Assembly (NCBI RefSeq): GCF_013391105.1
Contig: NZ_CP058335.1
Coordinates: 2,232,001-2,296,000 of the forward strand
Direction of reading: 5' to 3'
From: Natronomonas salina
Lineage (GTDB): Archaea > Halobacteriota > Halobacteria > Halobacteriales > Haloarculaceae
Length of the DNA stretch: 64,000 bases
Both the position numbers and the translations under genes were made by a program. The notes below the pieces were generated by a model. That model did not search any database and was not told the DNA's origin. It saw only the letters and a program-made list of their open reading frames with translations. Shown here piece after piece: positions 45,803 through 54,668 of this stretch (its first letter is position 1; every line of letters begins with the position of its first letter).

Positions 45803-47377
45803 CTACTCCAGCAGGAGCAACTCGGGCGACTCGAGGTACTCCTTGAGGGTGTTGACGAACCGGGCGGCGTCGGCCCCGTCGACGACCCGGTGGTCGATGG
45901 ACAGCGAGAGGGTCATCACCTTCCGCGGCACCACGTCGCCGTCCACGACTCTGGGCTTGTCCTTGATGGCGCCGAGCCCCAGGATCGCCGCCTCGGGGTA
46001 GTTGATGATCGGCGTCGCGTACTCGCCGCCGATGGCCCCGAAGTTCGTGATGGTGAACGTCCCGTCCTGCATGTCCTCGCGGGCGATGGAGCGCTCGCGG
46101 GCCTTCCCGGTCAGCTCGTTCATCTCGTCGGCGATCTCGAGCATCCCCTTGCGGTCGGCGTGCTTCACGACGGGGACCATCAGACCGGCCTCGGTCGCCG
46201 TCGCGACGCCGACGTTGTAGTCGCCGCGAACGACGATCTCCTCGGCGTCCTCGTCGAGCTGGGCGTTCAGGATGGGGTGTTCCTTCAACCCCGCGACGAC
46301 GGCCTTGATGACGAACGGCATGTAGGTGAGCTTCGTCCCGCGCTCCTCGGCGCGCTCCTTGAGGCGTCCACGCGCCTCGACCAGCTCGGTCACGTCCACG
46401 TCGTCGTGGTGGGTGACGTGCGGCGCGGTGTACTTCGAGCGCTCCATCTGCTTGCCGATGGTGCGCCGGACGCCGCGGTAGGGGATGCGCTCGTCCTCGC
46501 CGGTCGCCTCGAGCGCCCGGCCGGCGCCGGCCGAGACCGCCTCGGCGTCGGCCTCCTGGGCGCGCTGCTGGGCCTCGGCGTACTGCTCGACCTGCTCGGG
46601 CGTGACGAACGCCTCGCCGTCCTTCGTCTCGTCGGTCGGGACGCTGTCGAGGTCGACGCCCTTCTCCTCGGCCAGCTTGCGGGTGGCGGGCGCCGCCAGC
46701 GTCCGGTCGCGGTCGGCCGACTCCGAGGGCGTGGCGGCCCCGGCGCCGCCCGCTGCGGCACCGTCGTCCGCGGAACCCGCGGCGGCGTCCTCGTCGGTGA
46801 TCTTCCGGGTGGCGGACTTCACTCCGGAGTCGCCGGCGTCGCCAGCGTCGGCGTCGGCCGCCGTCCCGGTCCCGTCTGCGTCCTCGGCCGCGGCCTGGAC
46901 GTCCGCCTCGGTGACGCGCCCGCCGGGACCGCTCCCGGAGACGCGCTGGATGTCGACGTCCAGTTCGCGGGCCAGCCGCTTCGTCGACGGCGAGGCGAAG
47001 ACGCGACCCGACGGCTGGTCGGACTCGCCCGTCTCGTCCGCCTCTCCCGTACCGGCCGGCGCCTCGTCGGTGCCGGCCGTCTCGTCGCGGGGTTCGTCCG
47101 GCTGTGCGCCCTCGTCCTCGACCGGTTCGGCCTCTTCGCCCTCCACGTCGAACGTGATGATCACCTCGCCGACCGGCACCATCTCGCCTTCCTCGGCGAG
47201 TATCTCTCGGACCGTCCCGTTGACCGGGGCGGGAACCTCGACGACTGCCTTGTCCGTCTCGACCTCGGCGACGGGCTGGTCCTCCGAGACCGTATCGCCC
47301 GGCTCGACCAGCCAGCTGACGATCTCGGCCTCGGTCAGTCCCTCGCCGACGTCGGGGAGTTTGAACTCGCGTACCAT
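45803..47377 (-). CDS. 2-oxoacid dehydrogenase E2 (lipoyl acyltransferase)
   Basis: The core acyltransferase of a pyruvate/branched-chain 2-oxoacid dehydrogenase complex, transferring acyl groups to CoA. The 524 residues contain a lipoyl domain (lysine 43 in VETDKAVVEVP). Two peripheral-subunit-binding-like segments (around residues 130-165 and 225-270) sit in acidic, alanine-rich linkers. The catalytic domain ends SLSIDHRVVDGADAARFVN (HxxxDG). Genes for E1beta and E1alpha lie directly upstream. No E3 gene is in the window, so dihydrolipoamide dehydrogenase must come from elsewhere. Confidence 0.93.
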   Translation of the reverse strand: MVREFKLPDVGEGLTEAEIVSWLVEPGDTVSEDQPVAEVETDKAVVEVPAPVNGTVREILAEEGEMVPVGEVIITFDVEGEEAEPVEDEGAQPDEPRDETAGTDEAPAGTGEADETGESDQPSGRVFASPSTKRLARELDVDIQRVSGSGPGGRVTEADVQAAAEDADGTGTAADADAGDAGDSGVKSATRKITDEDAAAGSADDGAAAGGAGAATPSESADRDRTLAAPATRKLAEEKGVDLDSVPTDETKDGEAFVTPEQVEQYAEAQQRAQEADAEAVSAGAGRALEATGEDERIPYRGVRRTIGKQMERSKYTAPHVTHHDDVDVTELVEARGRLKERAEERGTKLTYMPFVIKAVVAGLKEHPILNAQLDEDAEEIVVRGDYNVGVATATEAGLMVPVVKHADRKGMLEIADEMNELTGKARERSIAREDMQDGTFTITNFGAIGGEYATPIINYPEAAILGLGAIKDKPRVVDGDVVPRKVMTLSLSIDHRVVDGADAARFVNTLKEYLESPELLLLE

Positions 47378-47378
47378 G

Positions 47379-48380
47379 TCAGAACTCGTGGGTCTCGCGG
47401 ATCGCGTCCTCGATCCGCGTGTCCTCAGGCATGTAGTAGTCCTCCAGGGCGTAAAGTGGGTAGGGGACGTCGAAGCCGGTCACGCGCTTCACCGGCGCCT
47501 CCTGGTAGAGCAGCGCCTCCTCCTGGATGGTCGCGGTGATCTCGCCGGCGAGCCCGCCCGTCTTCGGCGCCTCGTGGACGACGACCGCCCGGCCCGTCTT
47601 CTCGAAGGACTCCAGGATGGCGTCGGTGTCCATCGGCTTCATCGTCCGGAGGTCGACGACCTCGACGTCGATGCCGTCCTCGGCGACCGACTCGGCGGCC
47701 TCGATGCTCGGCCGGGTCATCGCACCCCAGGTGAACAGCGACACGTCCGACCCCTCGCGCCGGACCGCGGCCTCGCCGAGGTCGACCGTGTAGGGCTCGT
47801 CCGGGACCTCCTCGCGGAACGCCCGGTAGATGAGCTTCGGTTCCATGAAGATGACCGGGTCGGGGTCGCGGATGGAGGCGGCGAGCAGCCCCTTCGCGTC
47901 GTACGGCGTCGAGGGGATGACGACCTTCAGGCCCGCCTCGTGGGTGTAGAAGGCCTCCTTGGACTCCGAGTGGTGCTCGGGCGCGCGGATGCCGCCGCCG
48001 TAGGGCGCTCGGACGACCATCGGGCAGGTGAACCGCCCGCGCGAGCGAGTCCGCATCCGGGCCGCGTGGGAGACGATCTGGTCGAAGGCCGGGTACATGA
48101 ACCCGGAGAACTGGATCTCGGGGACCGGCCGGAGGCCGTAGGCGGCCATCCCGATGGCGGTGCCGACGATGCCGGCCTCCGCCAGCGGCGTGTCGATGAC
48201 GCGGTCCTCGCCGAACTCCTCGTAGAGCCCCTCGGTGGCGCGGAAGACGCCGCCGTTCTTGCCGACGTCCTCGCCCATGACGACGACGTCGTCGTCCCGG
48301 TCCATCTCGCCGCGCATCCCGTCGCGGACGGCCTGTACGAGCGTCAGGTTCTGGCTCTCGCCCTGCTGTTCGGTGCTCAT
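47379..48380 (-). CDS. 2-oxoacid dehydrogenase E1 beta subunit
   Basis: The beta half of the thiamine-diphosphate-dependent E1. The 333 residues show [20 protein letters not shown] and the glutamate of the E1 active site region ([19 protein letters not shown]). Also seen are [20 protein letters not shown] and the C-terminal transketolase-like segment [16 protein letters not shown]. Its ATG overlaps the E1alpha stop codon (TCAT on the plus strand, ATGA on the minus), and the E2 start follows after only one base, so E1alpha-E1beta-E2 is one operon. Oxoacid specificity (pyruvate or branched-chain) is not determined by sequence reading. Confidence 0.94.
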   Translation of the reverse strand: MSTEQQGESQNLTLVQAVRDGMRGEMDRDDDVVVMGEDVGKNGGVFRATEGLYEEFGEDRVIDTPLAEAGIVGTAIGMAAYGLRPVPEIQFSGFMYPAFDQIVSHAARMRTRSRGRFTCPMVVRAPYGGGIRAPEHHSESKEAFYTHEAGLKVVIPSTPYDAKGLLAASIRDPDPVIFMEPKLIYRAFREEVPDEPYTVDLGEAAVRREGSDVSLFTWGAMTRPSIEAAESVAEDGIDVEVVDLRTMKPMDTDAILESFEKTGRAVVVHEAPKTGGLAGEITATIQEEALLYQEAPVKRVTGFDVPYPLYALEDYYMPEDTRIEDAIRETHEF

Positions 48381-49504
48381 TCCAGTAGTTCCTCGTCGCC
48401 GTGTCGTTCGCGGAGCTGTTCGAGGTACTCCCGCTGTTCGCGGAGCCGCTGGGGCATCTCCTCGTAGACGTGTTCGAACATGTCCGAGGGGTCCGGCCGC
48501 TCGATGCTCTCCGCCTCGCTGATGGCCTCGGCGACCTCGTCCTCGACGGACTGCCCGACGGCGTCGACGCGTTCGTCGTCGAGCAGCCCCCGGTCGCGGA
48601 GGTACGACTCCAGCCGCGGGATGGGATCCTTGGCCTTCCAGCGCTCGACCTCGTCGTCGTCGCGGTAGACCGAGGGGTCGTCGGCCGTCGTGTGCGCGCC
48701 GAAGCGGTACTGGATGGCCTCGATGAGCGTCGGCCGCGTGGCCCGCCCGGGCGCGTCGTCCGACGCGGGGTCGGGGTGCTTGGCCTTCTCGAGGGCCTCG
48801 TGGGTCACCTGGTAGACCGCCAGGGGGTCCATCCCGTCGACGAGGACGCCCTCGAAGCCGTAGGCGTGGGCCTTCTGGGCCAGCGTCGCCGACGCCGACT
48901 GCCGCTCCCGCGGCACCGAGATCGCCCACTGGTTGTTGTTGCAGAAGAAGACGGCGGGGACGTCGAAGACGCCCGCGAAGTTCAGCCCCTCGTGGAAGTC
49001 CCCCTCCGAGGTCGCGCCGTCGCCGAAGTAACAGAGGAACGCCTCGTCGGATTCACCCTGCAGGTCCGAGGCCCACGCCGCCCCCGTCGCGTGCAGGATC
49101 TGGGTGGCGATCGGCACCGCCACCGGGAAGATGTTCAGCCCCTCGAGGCTGTTGCCCCGCTCGTCGCCCATCCAGAGCCGGAGCGTCTGGTGGAGGTCCA
49201 GCCCGCGGGCGTAGGCGGCGCCGTGCTCGCGGTAGCTGGGGAACATCCAGTCGTCGTCGGCCAGCGCGGTCGCGCTGCCGATCTGGGCGGCCTCCTGGCC
49301 CGACAGCGGCGGGTACGTCCCCATCCGCCCCTGCCGCTGGAGGCTGACGGCCCGCTGGTCGAAGTGCCGGGCGAGCCGCATCTGCCGATACATCTCGACG
49401 AGTTCCTCGTCAGCGAGGTCGGGGACGTCGGCGCCGTCGACGACGTTCCCGTCCTCGTCGAGTACCTGCACCCGGTCGCGGGGGTCACGTTGCAGCGTAC
49501 TCAT
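48377..49504 (-). CDS. 2-oxoacid dehydrogenase E1 alpha subunit
   Basis: The alpha half of E1, which holds most of the thiamine diphosphate site. In the 375 residues the TPP motif [20 protein letters not shown] (residues about 168-195) ends in CNNN, and the phosphorylation-loop region [13 protein letters not shown] is visible. The N-terminus [15 protein letters not shown] is acidic. The ATG at 49502-49504 was chosen because GGAGGGAG precedes it by 4-10 nt; the longer frame start lies in the promoter. First gene of the E1alpha-E1beta-E2 operon. LipA is divergent-free and upstream on the same strand. Confidence 0.94.
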   Translation of the reverse strand: MSTLQRDPRDRVQVLDEDGNVVDGADVPDLADEELVEMYRQMRLARHFDQRAVSLQRQGRMGTYPPLSGQEAAQIGSATALADDDWMFPSYREHGAAYARGLDLHQTLRLWMGDERGNSLEGLNIFPVAVPIATQILHATGAAWASDLQGESDEAFLCYFGDGATSEGDFHEGLNFAGVFDVPAVFFCNNNQWAISVPRERQSASATLAQKAHAYGFEGVLVDGMDPLAVYQVTHEALEKAKHPDPASDDAPGRATRPTLIEAIQYRFGAHTTADDPSVYRDDDEVERWKAKDPIPRLESYLRDRGLLDDERVDAVGQSVEDEVAEAISEAESIERPDPSDMFEHVYEEMPQRLREQREYLEQLRERHGDEELLE

Positions 49505-49552
49505 AGCTCCCTCCGTCGCATGACGGCACAGTCGGCGGCCGCCGGCATAGTG

Positions 49553-49562
49553 TTTACGTAAA
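49553..49562 (-). promoter_or_regulatory. Palindrome TTTACGTAAA upstream of the E1 operon
   Basis: A perfect 10-bp palindrome about 50 nt before the E1alpha ATG, set in AAATTTACG. It may be box A, an operator, or both; the regulator is unknown. Confidence 0.4.
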
Positions 49563-49754
49563 TTTTGCCACATCCACGATTTCCGAGACATACTGGTCGT
49601 TCGAACCCTCGATTCGCGTCGCTATCGACGAACGTACAGAAGTGCCGACGAACCCGAGACGGAATCTTACGAGTGAGAACTCTCGGAAGAGCGGTGGACG
49701 TCGTCCTCCGTCTGGCGGCCCCAGACGGTCCGCCACCGCCAGTCGAGGAACGTT

Positions 49755-50696
49755 TCAGTCCGCCTGTCCGCGGGTCTCGGCCCTGGAACGGGCGTCCTCG
49801 ACGCTCTCGCCGTCCCGCAACATCGCCTCGACGAAGAGTTCGCCGGCGCGGAACGACGACCGGACCATCGGCCCCGAGGCGCAGTAGCTGAACCCGAACT
49901 CCTCCTCGGCGACCGTCTTCCAGACGTCGAACTTGTCCGGGTGGACGTAGTCGAAGACCTCGAGGTGGGACCGCGAGGGCTGGAGGTACTGCCCGAAGGT
50001 GACGACGTCGACGCCGACCTCGCGGAGGTCCGACAGCGTCTGGTAGACCTCGTGGTCGTACTCGCCCACGCCGAGCATCAGGCTCGTCTTGGCGTAGACG
50101 TCGGAGTCGGCGGCGATCTGCTCGAGGACCGACAGCGACTGTTCGTAGCCGGCGCGGCGGTCCCTGACGGGCCACTGGAGCCGCTCGACGGTCTCGACGT
50201 TGTGGGCGACGACGTCCGGTTCCGCCTCGAGTATCTTCTGGACGTCGTCGGGGTCGCCCCGGAAGTCCGGGACGAGCGCCTCGACGAGGATGGAGGGGTC
50301 CCGGCGCTTGATCTCGCGGATGGTCTCCGCGAAGTGGCCCGCCCCGCCGTCGTCGAGGTCGTCGCGGTCGACGGAGGTGAGGACGACGTACTCCAGGCCG
50401 ATCTCGGCGACCGCCTCGGCGACGTTCTCCGGCTCGTCGGGGTCCAGCGGCGCCATGCCGCCGGTCTCGACGTCGCAGAAGTTACAGCCCCGGGAGCAGC
50501 GGTCGCCCATCAGCATGAACGTGGCTGTCCCCGGGCCGTTCCGCCCGCTCCAGCAGTCCCCGAGGTTCGGGCAGTTGGCCTCCTCGCAGACCGTGTGGAG
50601 GTCCCGCTCGCGGAGCGTCGCCTTGATCTCGGCGAACCGCTCGCCGCTCGGCGGGCGGGTCTTCAGCCACTCGGGCTTGCGGCGCCGGCTGCTCAT
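49755..50696 (-). CDS. lipA: Lipoyl synthase
   Basis: A radical-SAM enzyme that inserts sulfur at C6 and C8 of octanoyl chains on lipoyl domains. The 313 residues hold both iron-sulfur clusters: auxiliary Cys37, Cys42, Cys48 in CEEANCPNLGDC and radical-SAM Cys67, Cys71, Cys74 in CSRGCNFC. The conserved C-terminal serine appears in GPMVRSSFRAGE. The gene lies 250 nt upstream of the E1-E2 operon on the same strand, where its product would activate the lipoyl domain of E2. It depends on an octanoyl transferase elsewhere. Confidence 0.95.
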   Translation of the reverse strand: MSSRRRKPEWLKTRPPSGERFAEIKATLRERDLHTVCEEANCPNLGDCWSGRNGPGTATFMLMGDRCSRGCNFCDVETGGMAPLDPDEPENVAEAVAEIGLEYVVLTSVDRDDLDDGGAGHFAETIREIKRRDPSILVEALVPDFRGDPDDVQKILEAEPDVVAHNVETVERLQWPVRDRRAGYEQSLSVLEQIAADSDVYAKTSLMLGVGEYDHEVYQTLSDLREVGVDVVTFGQYLQPSRSHLEVFDYVHPDKFDVWKTVAEEEFGFSYCASGPMVRSSFRAGELFVEAMLRDGESVEDARSRAETRGQAD

Positions 50697-50788
50697 GTCC
50701 GTCCCTTCGGCCCCGCGGACTAAAACGTGCGGGACGGGATAATTTCACACCAAAAGGACTTTGTATTCTTCTTCGTATTTGCGTTTCG

Positions 50789-52228
50789 ATGGGCGCCCTC
50801 GACGTCTCGCCCGACGACGTGACCGCGGGGCCGATAGCCCGCACGCTCGTCCTGCTGGCGGTGCCGCTGCTCGTCCAGAACCTCGTCCACGTCGTCAACC
50901 AGCTCGTCGACACCTTCTGGCTGGGCCGCGTCGGCGAGGCGGAGGTCGCCGCCGTCGGCCTCGACTTCCCGATCCTCGCGATCATGTTCGGCGTCGTGGC
51001 CACGGGCGCCGTCGGCACGCAGATCCTGGTCGCCCAGCGCGTCGGCGCCGACGACCCCGCCGCCGCCCGACGGCTCGCGTGCAACGGCGTCGCGCTCTCC
51101 TTCTGCCTCGGCCTCGCGCTGTTCGGCGCCGTCGCGCTCGTCGGCGGGCGGGTCGTCAGGCTGCTCGGCGCCGGCCCGGAGATCGCGCCGCTGGCCGCAT
51201 CGTACCTGTTCGTCTACGCCGCGTTCTTCCCGCTGGCGGCCAGCAGCGACGCCGTCGAGCGGGCCTTCGTCGGCTGGGGCGACACCCGCGCGGCGCTGTA
51301 CGTCAACCTCGTGATGGTCGGGACGAACCTCCTGCTCGACCCGTTCCTCATCCTCGGCGTCGGCCCGGTCCCCGCACTCGGCGTCCGCGGCGCCGCCCTC
51401 GCGACCGGCGTCGGCTACGCCCTCGGGTTCGGGTTCGCCCTCCTCCTGGCGACCCGAGTCCGGGACTCGCTGTCGCTGTCGTGGAGCGACGCCCGCCTCT
51501 CGACCGACGATCTCCGCGAACTGGCGGACGTCGGCGCGCCGGTCTCCGGCCAGCAACTCGCCGGCCAGAGCGCCCGCGTCGCCATCGTCGGCGTCGTCGC
51601 GACGGTCGGCGGCGCGGCCGGCCTCGCGGCCTACACCGTCGGCGCCCGCGTCGCCACCGTCGCCTTCGTCCCTGCCTCCGGGTTCGGCAGCGCCGCCCAG
51701 AGCATGGTCGGCCAGAATCTCGGGGCCGACCGACCGGACCGCGCCCACGACACTGTCCGCAGCGGCGTCGCCATCGCCGGCGGCGCCCTGGGCCTCGTCG
51801 GCGTTCTCCAGTGGTTCCTCCCGGGCGCCCTCGCCGAGACCTTCGTCCCGACGCTCACCGACGCCGGGTTCGCCCTGACGGTCGACTACCTCGAGATCCT
51901 CGCGTACAGCTACTGGGCGATGGGCGCCTCCGCGGTCCTGCTGGCCGGCTTCAACGGCGCCTCGCGGACCCGGACCGGCTTCGTCGTCGACCTGCTGAAG
52001 TACTGGGGGCTGCGCATCCCCGCCGCGGTCGCCGCGCTGCCGGCCGCCGTCGTCGTGGTCCGCGGCGTCGAACTCGGCGGGGTCGGCCTCGGCGTCCACG
52101 CCGTCTTCTGGGCGGTGACGGTCTCGAACGTCGTCGCGGCCGTCGGCGTCGGCGCCTACTACCTCTGGCGGCGCGACCGGATGTTCAGCGCCGCCGCCCG
52201 GGAGGCAGCCGGCGCGACGGCGGACTGA
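50789..52228 (+). CDS. MATE-family efflux transporter
   Basis: A 12-helix antiporter of the MATE/polysaccharide-flippase superfamily, exporting drugs or metabolites against Na+ or H+. The 479 residues begin [10 protein letters not shown]-like, then [20 protein letters not shown] and [18 protein letters not shown], the MATE repeat start. The second repeat starts near [20 protein letters not shown]. The [16 protein letters not shown] signature is seen at [15 protein letters not shown]. It stands between lipA and hjc with its own upstream region and no regulator gene beside it. Substrate unknown. Confidence 0.9.
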   Translation: MGALDVSPDDVTAGPIARTLVLLAVPLLVQNLVHVVNQLVDTFWLGRVGEAEVAAVGLDFPILAIMFGVVATGAVGTQILVAQRVGADDPAAARRLACNGVALSFCLGLALFGAVALVGGRVVRLLGAGPEIAPLAASYLFVYAAFFPLAASSDAVERAFVGWGDTRAALYVNLVMVGTNLLLDPFLILGVGPVPALGVRGAALATGVGYALGFGFALLLATRVRDSLSLSWSDARLSTDDLRELADVGAPVSGQQLAGQSARVAIVGVVATVGGAAGLAAYTVGARVATVAFVPASGFGSAAQSMVGQNLGADRPDRAHDTVRSGVAIAGGALGLVGVLQWFLPGALAETFVPTLTDAGFALTVDYLEILAYSYWAMGASAVLLAGFNGASRTRTGFVVDLLKYWGLRIPAAVAALPAAVVVVRGVELGGVGLGVHAVFWAVTVSNVVAAVGVGAYYLWRRDRMFSAAAREAAGATAD

Positions 52229-52314
52229 AGCCGCGACCGACCGCGGCGCCCCAGTCGTTCACTTTCGCCCCGCCCTCGTCCGATTTAAGGCCGCCCGTCC
52301 CCGAGGTGCCGGCA

Positions 52315-52857
52315 ATGCCGAACTCGAACGCGAAGGGGGACCGCCGCGAGCGCGAACTCGTCAACGCACTCGACGATGCGGGCTTCGCGGTGATGCGGGC
52401 CCCCTCCTCCGGCAGCGCGACCGAGCGTGAACTGCCGGACGTGCTGGCCGGCGACGGCGAGACCTTCTACGCCATCGAGGCGAAGTCCTCCGCCGGCGAC
52501 CCAATCTACCTGACCGGCGAGGAGATCGAGGCGCTGGTGTACTTCTCCCGGAACTTCGGCGCGAAGCCCCGCGTCGGCGTCCGGTTCGACCGCGAGGACT
52601 GGTACTTCTTCCACCCCGGCGACCTCCACGAGACCGACGGCGGCAACTACCGCGTCAAGAAGGAGACGGCCCTCGAACGCGGCACCGACTTCGCTGAGTT
52701 CACCGGCGACTCGACGAAGGTGACCCTCGAGGAGGTGGTCGTCGGGAACGGACAGCAGGAGGACGACGAGGGCGACGACGACGAGCAGGTCCGGGACATC
52801 CTGGGCGCCCTCGAGCGCGGCGACCTCTCGGTCGACGACGCCGTCGAGATGCTGTAG
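52315..52857 (+). CDS. hjc: Holliday junction resolvase Hjc
   Basis: An archaeal structure-specific nuclease that cuts four-way junctions. The 180 residues show the PD-(D/E)xK set: [14 protein letters not shown] (Glu), [10 protein letters not shown] (Asp) and FYAIEAKSS (ExK). A C-terminal extension ([20 protein letters not shown]) with a short helix pair follows the nuclease core, as often in halophiles. A CGATTTAAGG box A sits about 25-32 nt before the ATG (leaderless). Its end is 4 nt from the stop of the convergent opsin-like gene. Hef in this window acts on related structures. Confidence 0.94.
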   Translation: MPNSNAKGDRRERELVNALDDAGFAVMRAPSSGSATERELPDVLAGDGETFYAIEAKSSAGDPIYLTGEEIEALVYFSRNFGAKPRVGVRFDREDWYFFHPGDLHETDGGNYRVKKETALERGTDFAEFTGDSTKVTLEEVVVGNGQQEDDEGDDDEQVRDILGALERGDLSVDDAVEML

Positions 52858-52861
52858 GCGG

Positions 52862-53539
52862 TCAGGCGGCGGGCGCGTCCGGGTCGGCGAGCGCCGAGAG
52901 GTTGCCGATCAGGAACCCGGCGAAGCCGACGCGGAGCAGGATGTTCACGTACTCGATGACCAGCAGCATCGTGAAGGTGTCGAGCCAGCCGACCAGCGAC
53001 AGGCCGATGGCGACGAAGACGAACCCCATCAGGAACACCAGCAGGTTCCGGAACTTCCAGTAGAGCAGCCGCCGGTCGTCGGACTGCCGCTTCGCCGCTC
53101 GCCAGACCGGGCCGAACAGCAGGTAGACGCGGGCCAGGTACGAGGCGACCATCGCACCGAGCACGAGCAGCGCCGTCCCGGCGCCGACGAGTTCGAGGAC
53201 CACGCTCGCGACCACCGACGCCACCGACAGCCCGACGAGCAGGCCAACCGAGCGGCGCGAGGCGCCGGCGACGACGGCCGCCAGGCCGAACACGACCGGG
53301 TACGCCACCAGGTCGTCGACCGTCGACGCCACGTCCAGGGGAACGTCGCCGACGGGGACCTGGAGGACGCCCAGCCCCGACAGCGCCGAACCGATCGCCG
53401 AGACGGCGACGACGCCCGCGAGGAGGTGACAGTACTTCCGCAGTTCGGGCCGCTGGAACCGCGACAGCGCGACGAAGACGACCGTCGAAAGCGCGTACAC
53501 CGCGGCGGCCGCCAGGCTGATCTGCACGTCCGTGAGCAT
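52862..53539 (-). CDS. Microbial-rhodopsin-like protein lacking the retinal lysine
   Basis: A 225-residue protein with seven predicted helices and type-1 rhodopsin landmarks. Helix C reads VDDLVAYPVVFGLAAVVAGA (aligned with DWLxTTPLLLLDL), helix E has LFGPVWRAAKRQ and KFRNLLVFLM, and helix G has EYVNILLRVGFAGFLI. In helix G the Schiff-base lysine position of bacteriorhodopsin (DVxAKVGFG) is arginine here, so retinal cannot be bound covalently. The helix C Asp85 counterpart remains, Arg82 and Asp96 counterparts do not. An alignment by eye, so a different 7-TM family is not excluded. Confidence 0.7.
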   Translation of the reverse strand: MLTDVQISLAAAAVYALSTVVFVALSRFQRPELRKYCHLLAGVVAVSAIGSALSGLGVLQVPVGDVPLDVASTVDDLVAYPVVFGLAAVVAGASRRSVGLLVGLSVASVVASVVLELVGAGTALLVLGAMVASYLARVYLLFGPVWRAAKRQSDDRRLLYWKFRNLLVFLMGFVFVAIGLSLVGWLDTFTMLLVIEYVNILLRVGFAGFLIGNLSALADPDAPAA

Positions 53540-53654
53540 ATCCGTGGCTACGCGGGAGCGCGACGATAAGCCCGGGCGTCGCTTCGGGGCTCGAAACAAC
53601 TGGTAGAACGCGGTCCGGCCGCACCGACGGCGCCGTCGGCCGGTTAGGTCGCCC

Positions 53655-54302
53655 TCACTCCACGATCATCTGGTCGCGGGGCGCCAGCCGCGAGTACGGG
53701 AAGGCGTAGCGGGGGCGCTCGTCGAGGTCGGCTTCCGCATCACCCGAGAACGGGTAGACGACCTCGACGACGGGGTCGGCGCGGGGATAGCCGTCGTTCT
53801 TCGGGTAGTCGGCGACGGTGGTGTCGGCGGCGTCGATGTATCGCTCGTCGGCCCGCTCGTCGGTGAGGCGGTAGACGACGACGGTGTCGCCGGTCTCGCG
53901 GTCGGTCGCGAGGTCGCCGCGCTCGAGCCAGCAGTCCGCACAGACCGCCGGCCCGGACTCGGGGACGAACGACTCGTGGCCGCAGATGGCGCAGTCGGCC
54001 GCCGTCATGCCGGGCGCGGGGACCCGGCGCTCGGTCACCTCGATGGCGACCCGGCGGATGTGCTTGCAGTGCTCGCCGCGGATCTCGTGGTCCGGGCAGG
54101 AGCAGTCGCTGTTCGGCAGGTCGACCAGGTACTCCGCGCCGGACTGGCTCTCGACGACGTAGCGGCCCTCGCCGACGGGCCGGACGGCCATCGACTCCGT
54201 CCAGGCGCGCGCGGAGCGTTCGTCGAGCCGTCGGGTATCGGGCGCCAGCGGGCGTCTCCGGTGAGAGTCCGATGACGCGGATGTGTGTTCCGGGTGCGTC
54301 AT
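53655..54302 (-). CDS. SWIM zinc-finger protein
   Basis: A 215-residue cytosolic protein. A SWIM zinc finger (CSCPDHEIRGEHCKH, residues about 83-97; CxC-x-CxH) is followed by a second zinc pair, CAICGHESF and CADCW. The C-terminal part is acidic with several conserved-looking tyrosines (YRLTDERADERYID; YPFSGDAEADLDERPRYAFP). SWIM domains bind DNA or protein. Similar proteins are found in many haloarchaea without assigned function. The start is immediately downstream of a long non-coding stretch carrying the composite repeat. Confidence 0.8.
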   Translation of the reverse strand: MTHPEHTSASSDSHRRRPLAPDTRRLDERSARAWTESMAVRPVGEGRYVVESQSGAEYLVDLPNSDCSCPDHEIRGEHCKHIRRVAIEVTERRVPAPGMTAADCAICGHESFVPESGPAVCADCWLERGDLATDRETGDTVVVYRLTDERADERYIDAADTTVADYPKNDGYPRADPVVEVVYPFSGDAEADLDERPRYAFPYSRLAPRDQMIVE

Positions 54303-54451
54303 GTTCCAGTCGAAGTGTAGGTGCTGCAGACGTATGAGTGACTCGGCGGAACGGTCCGCCTTCCCTTGGTTTCGACCACATTTACCTCGGTTTCGGGTTC
54401 GTTACTCGCTGCCGGAATCAGCCCGGCCGGTCAGGGCCAACATACCAGCAT

Positions 54452-54630
54452 CCGCGCGACCGAAGGGAGCGCGGTTCACGGCGACGAGCGACCGCAGGGA
54501 GCGAGTCGCCGTAGCGCCCGACGACTACCGCGGGCCCGAACGAAGTGAGGGCCTGCGACAGGAGGAGGGCGCGCATATTTTCCCCACGTTTTTGCCGGAC
54601 GGCCGGAGGCCGTCCGTGCAAAAAGTGGGT
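54452..54630 (+). repeat. Composite palindromic repeat, copy 2
   Basis: Plus-strand copy, inverted relative to 44239-44430. In order: CCGCGC/GCGCGG around GACCGAAGGGA (54452-54474); ACGGCGAC/GTCGCCGT around nested GA-GC-GACCGCAGGGA (54478-54512); the core starting TAGCGCCCGACGACTACCGC; GCGGGCCC/GGGCCTGC around GAACGAAGTGA (54530-54556); ACAGGAGGAGGGCGCG; and TCCCCACG-TTTTTGC paired with GCAAAAAGTGGG around a variable GGACGGCC-GGA-GGCCGTCC (54582-54630). The core is over 95 percent identical to copy 1 by eye, while stems differ. Confidence 0.75.
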
Positions 54631-54668
54631 CGAAGGCCTTAGTACGGAGGCGACGGAAGCGAGCAGGT

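Noticed and set aside
54503-54642. Shared reading frame YRGPERSEG...EEGAHIFPTF in both composite repeats
   Set aside because: The similarity is at DNA level over non-coding hairpins; the frame crosses variable palindromes, starts differ and composition is not halophilic. Treated as an artefact of the repeat.
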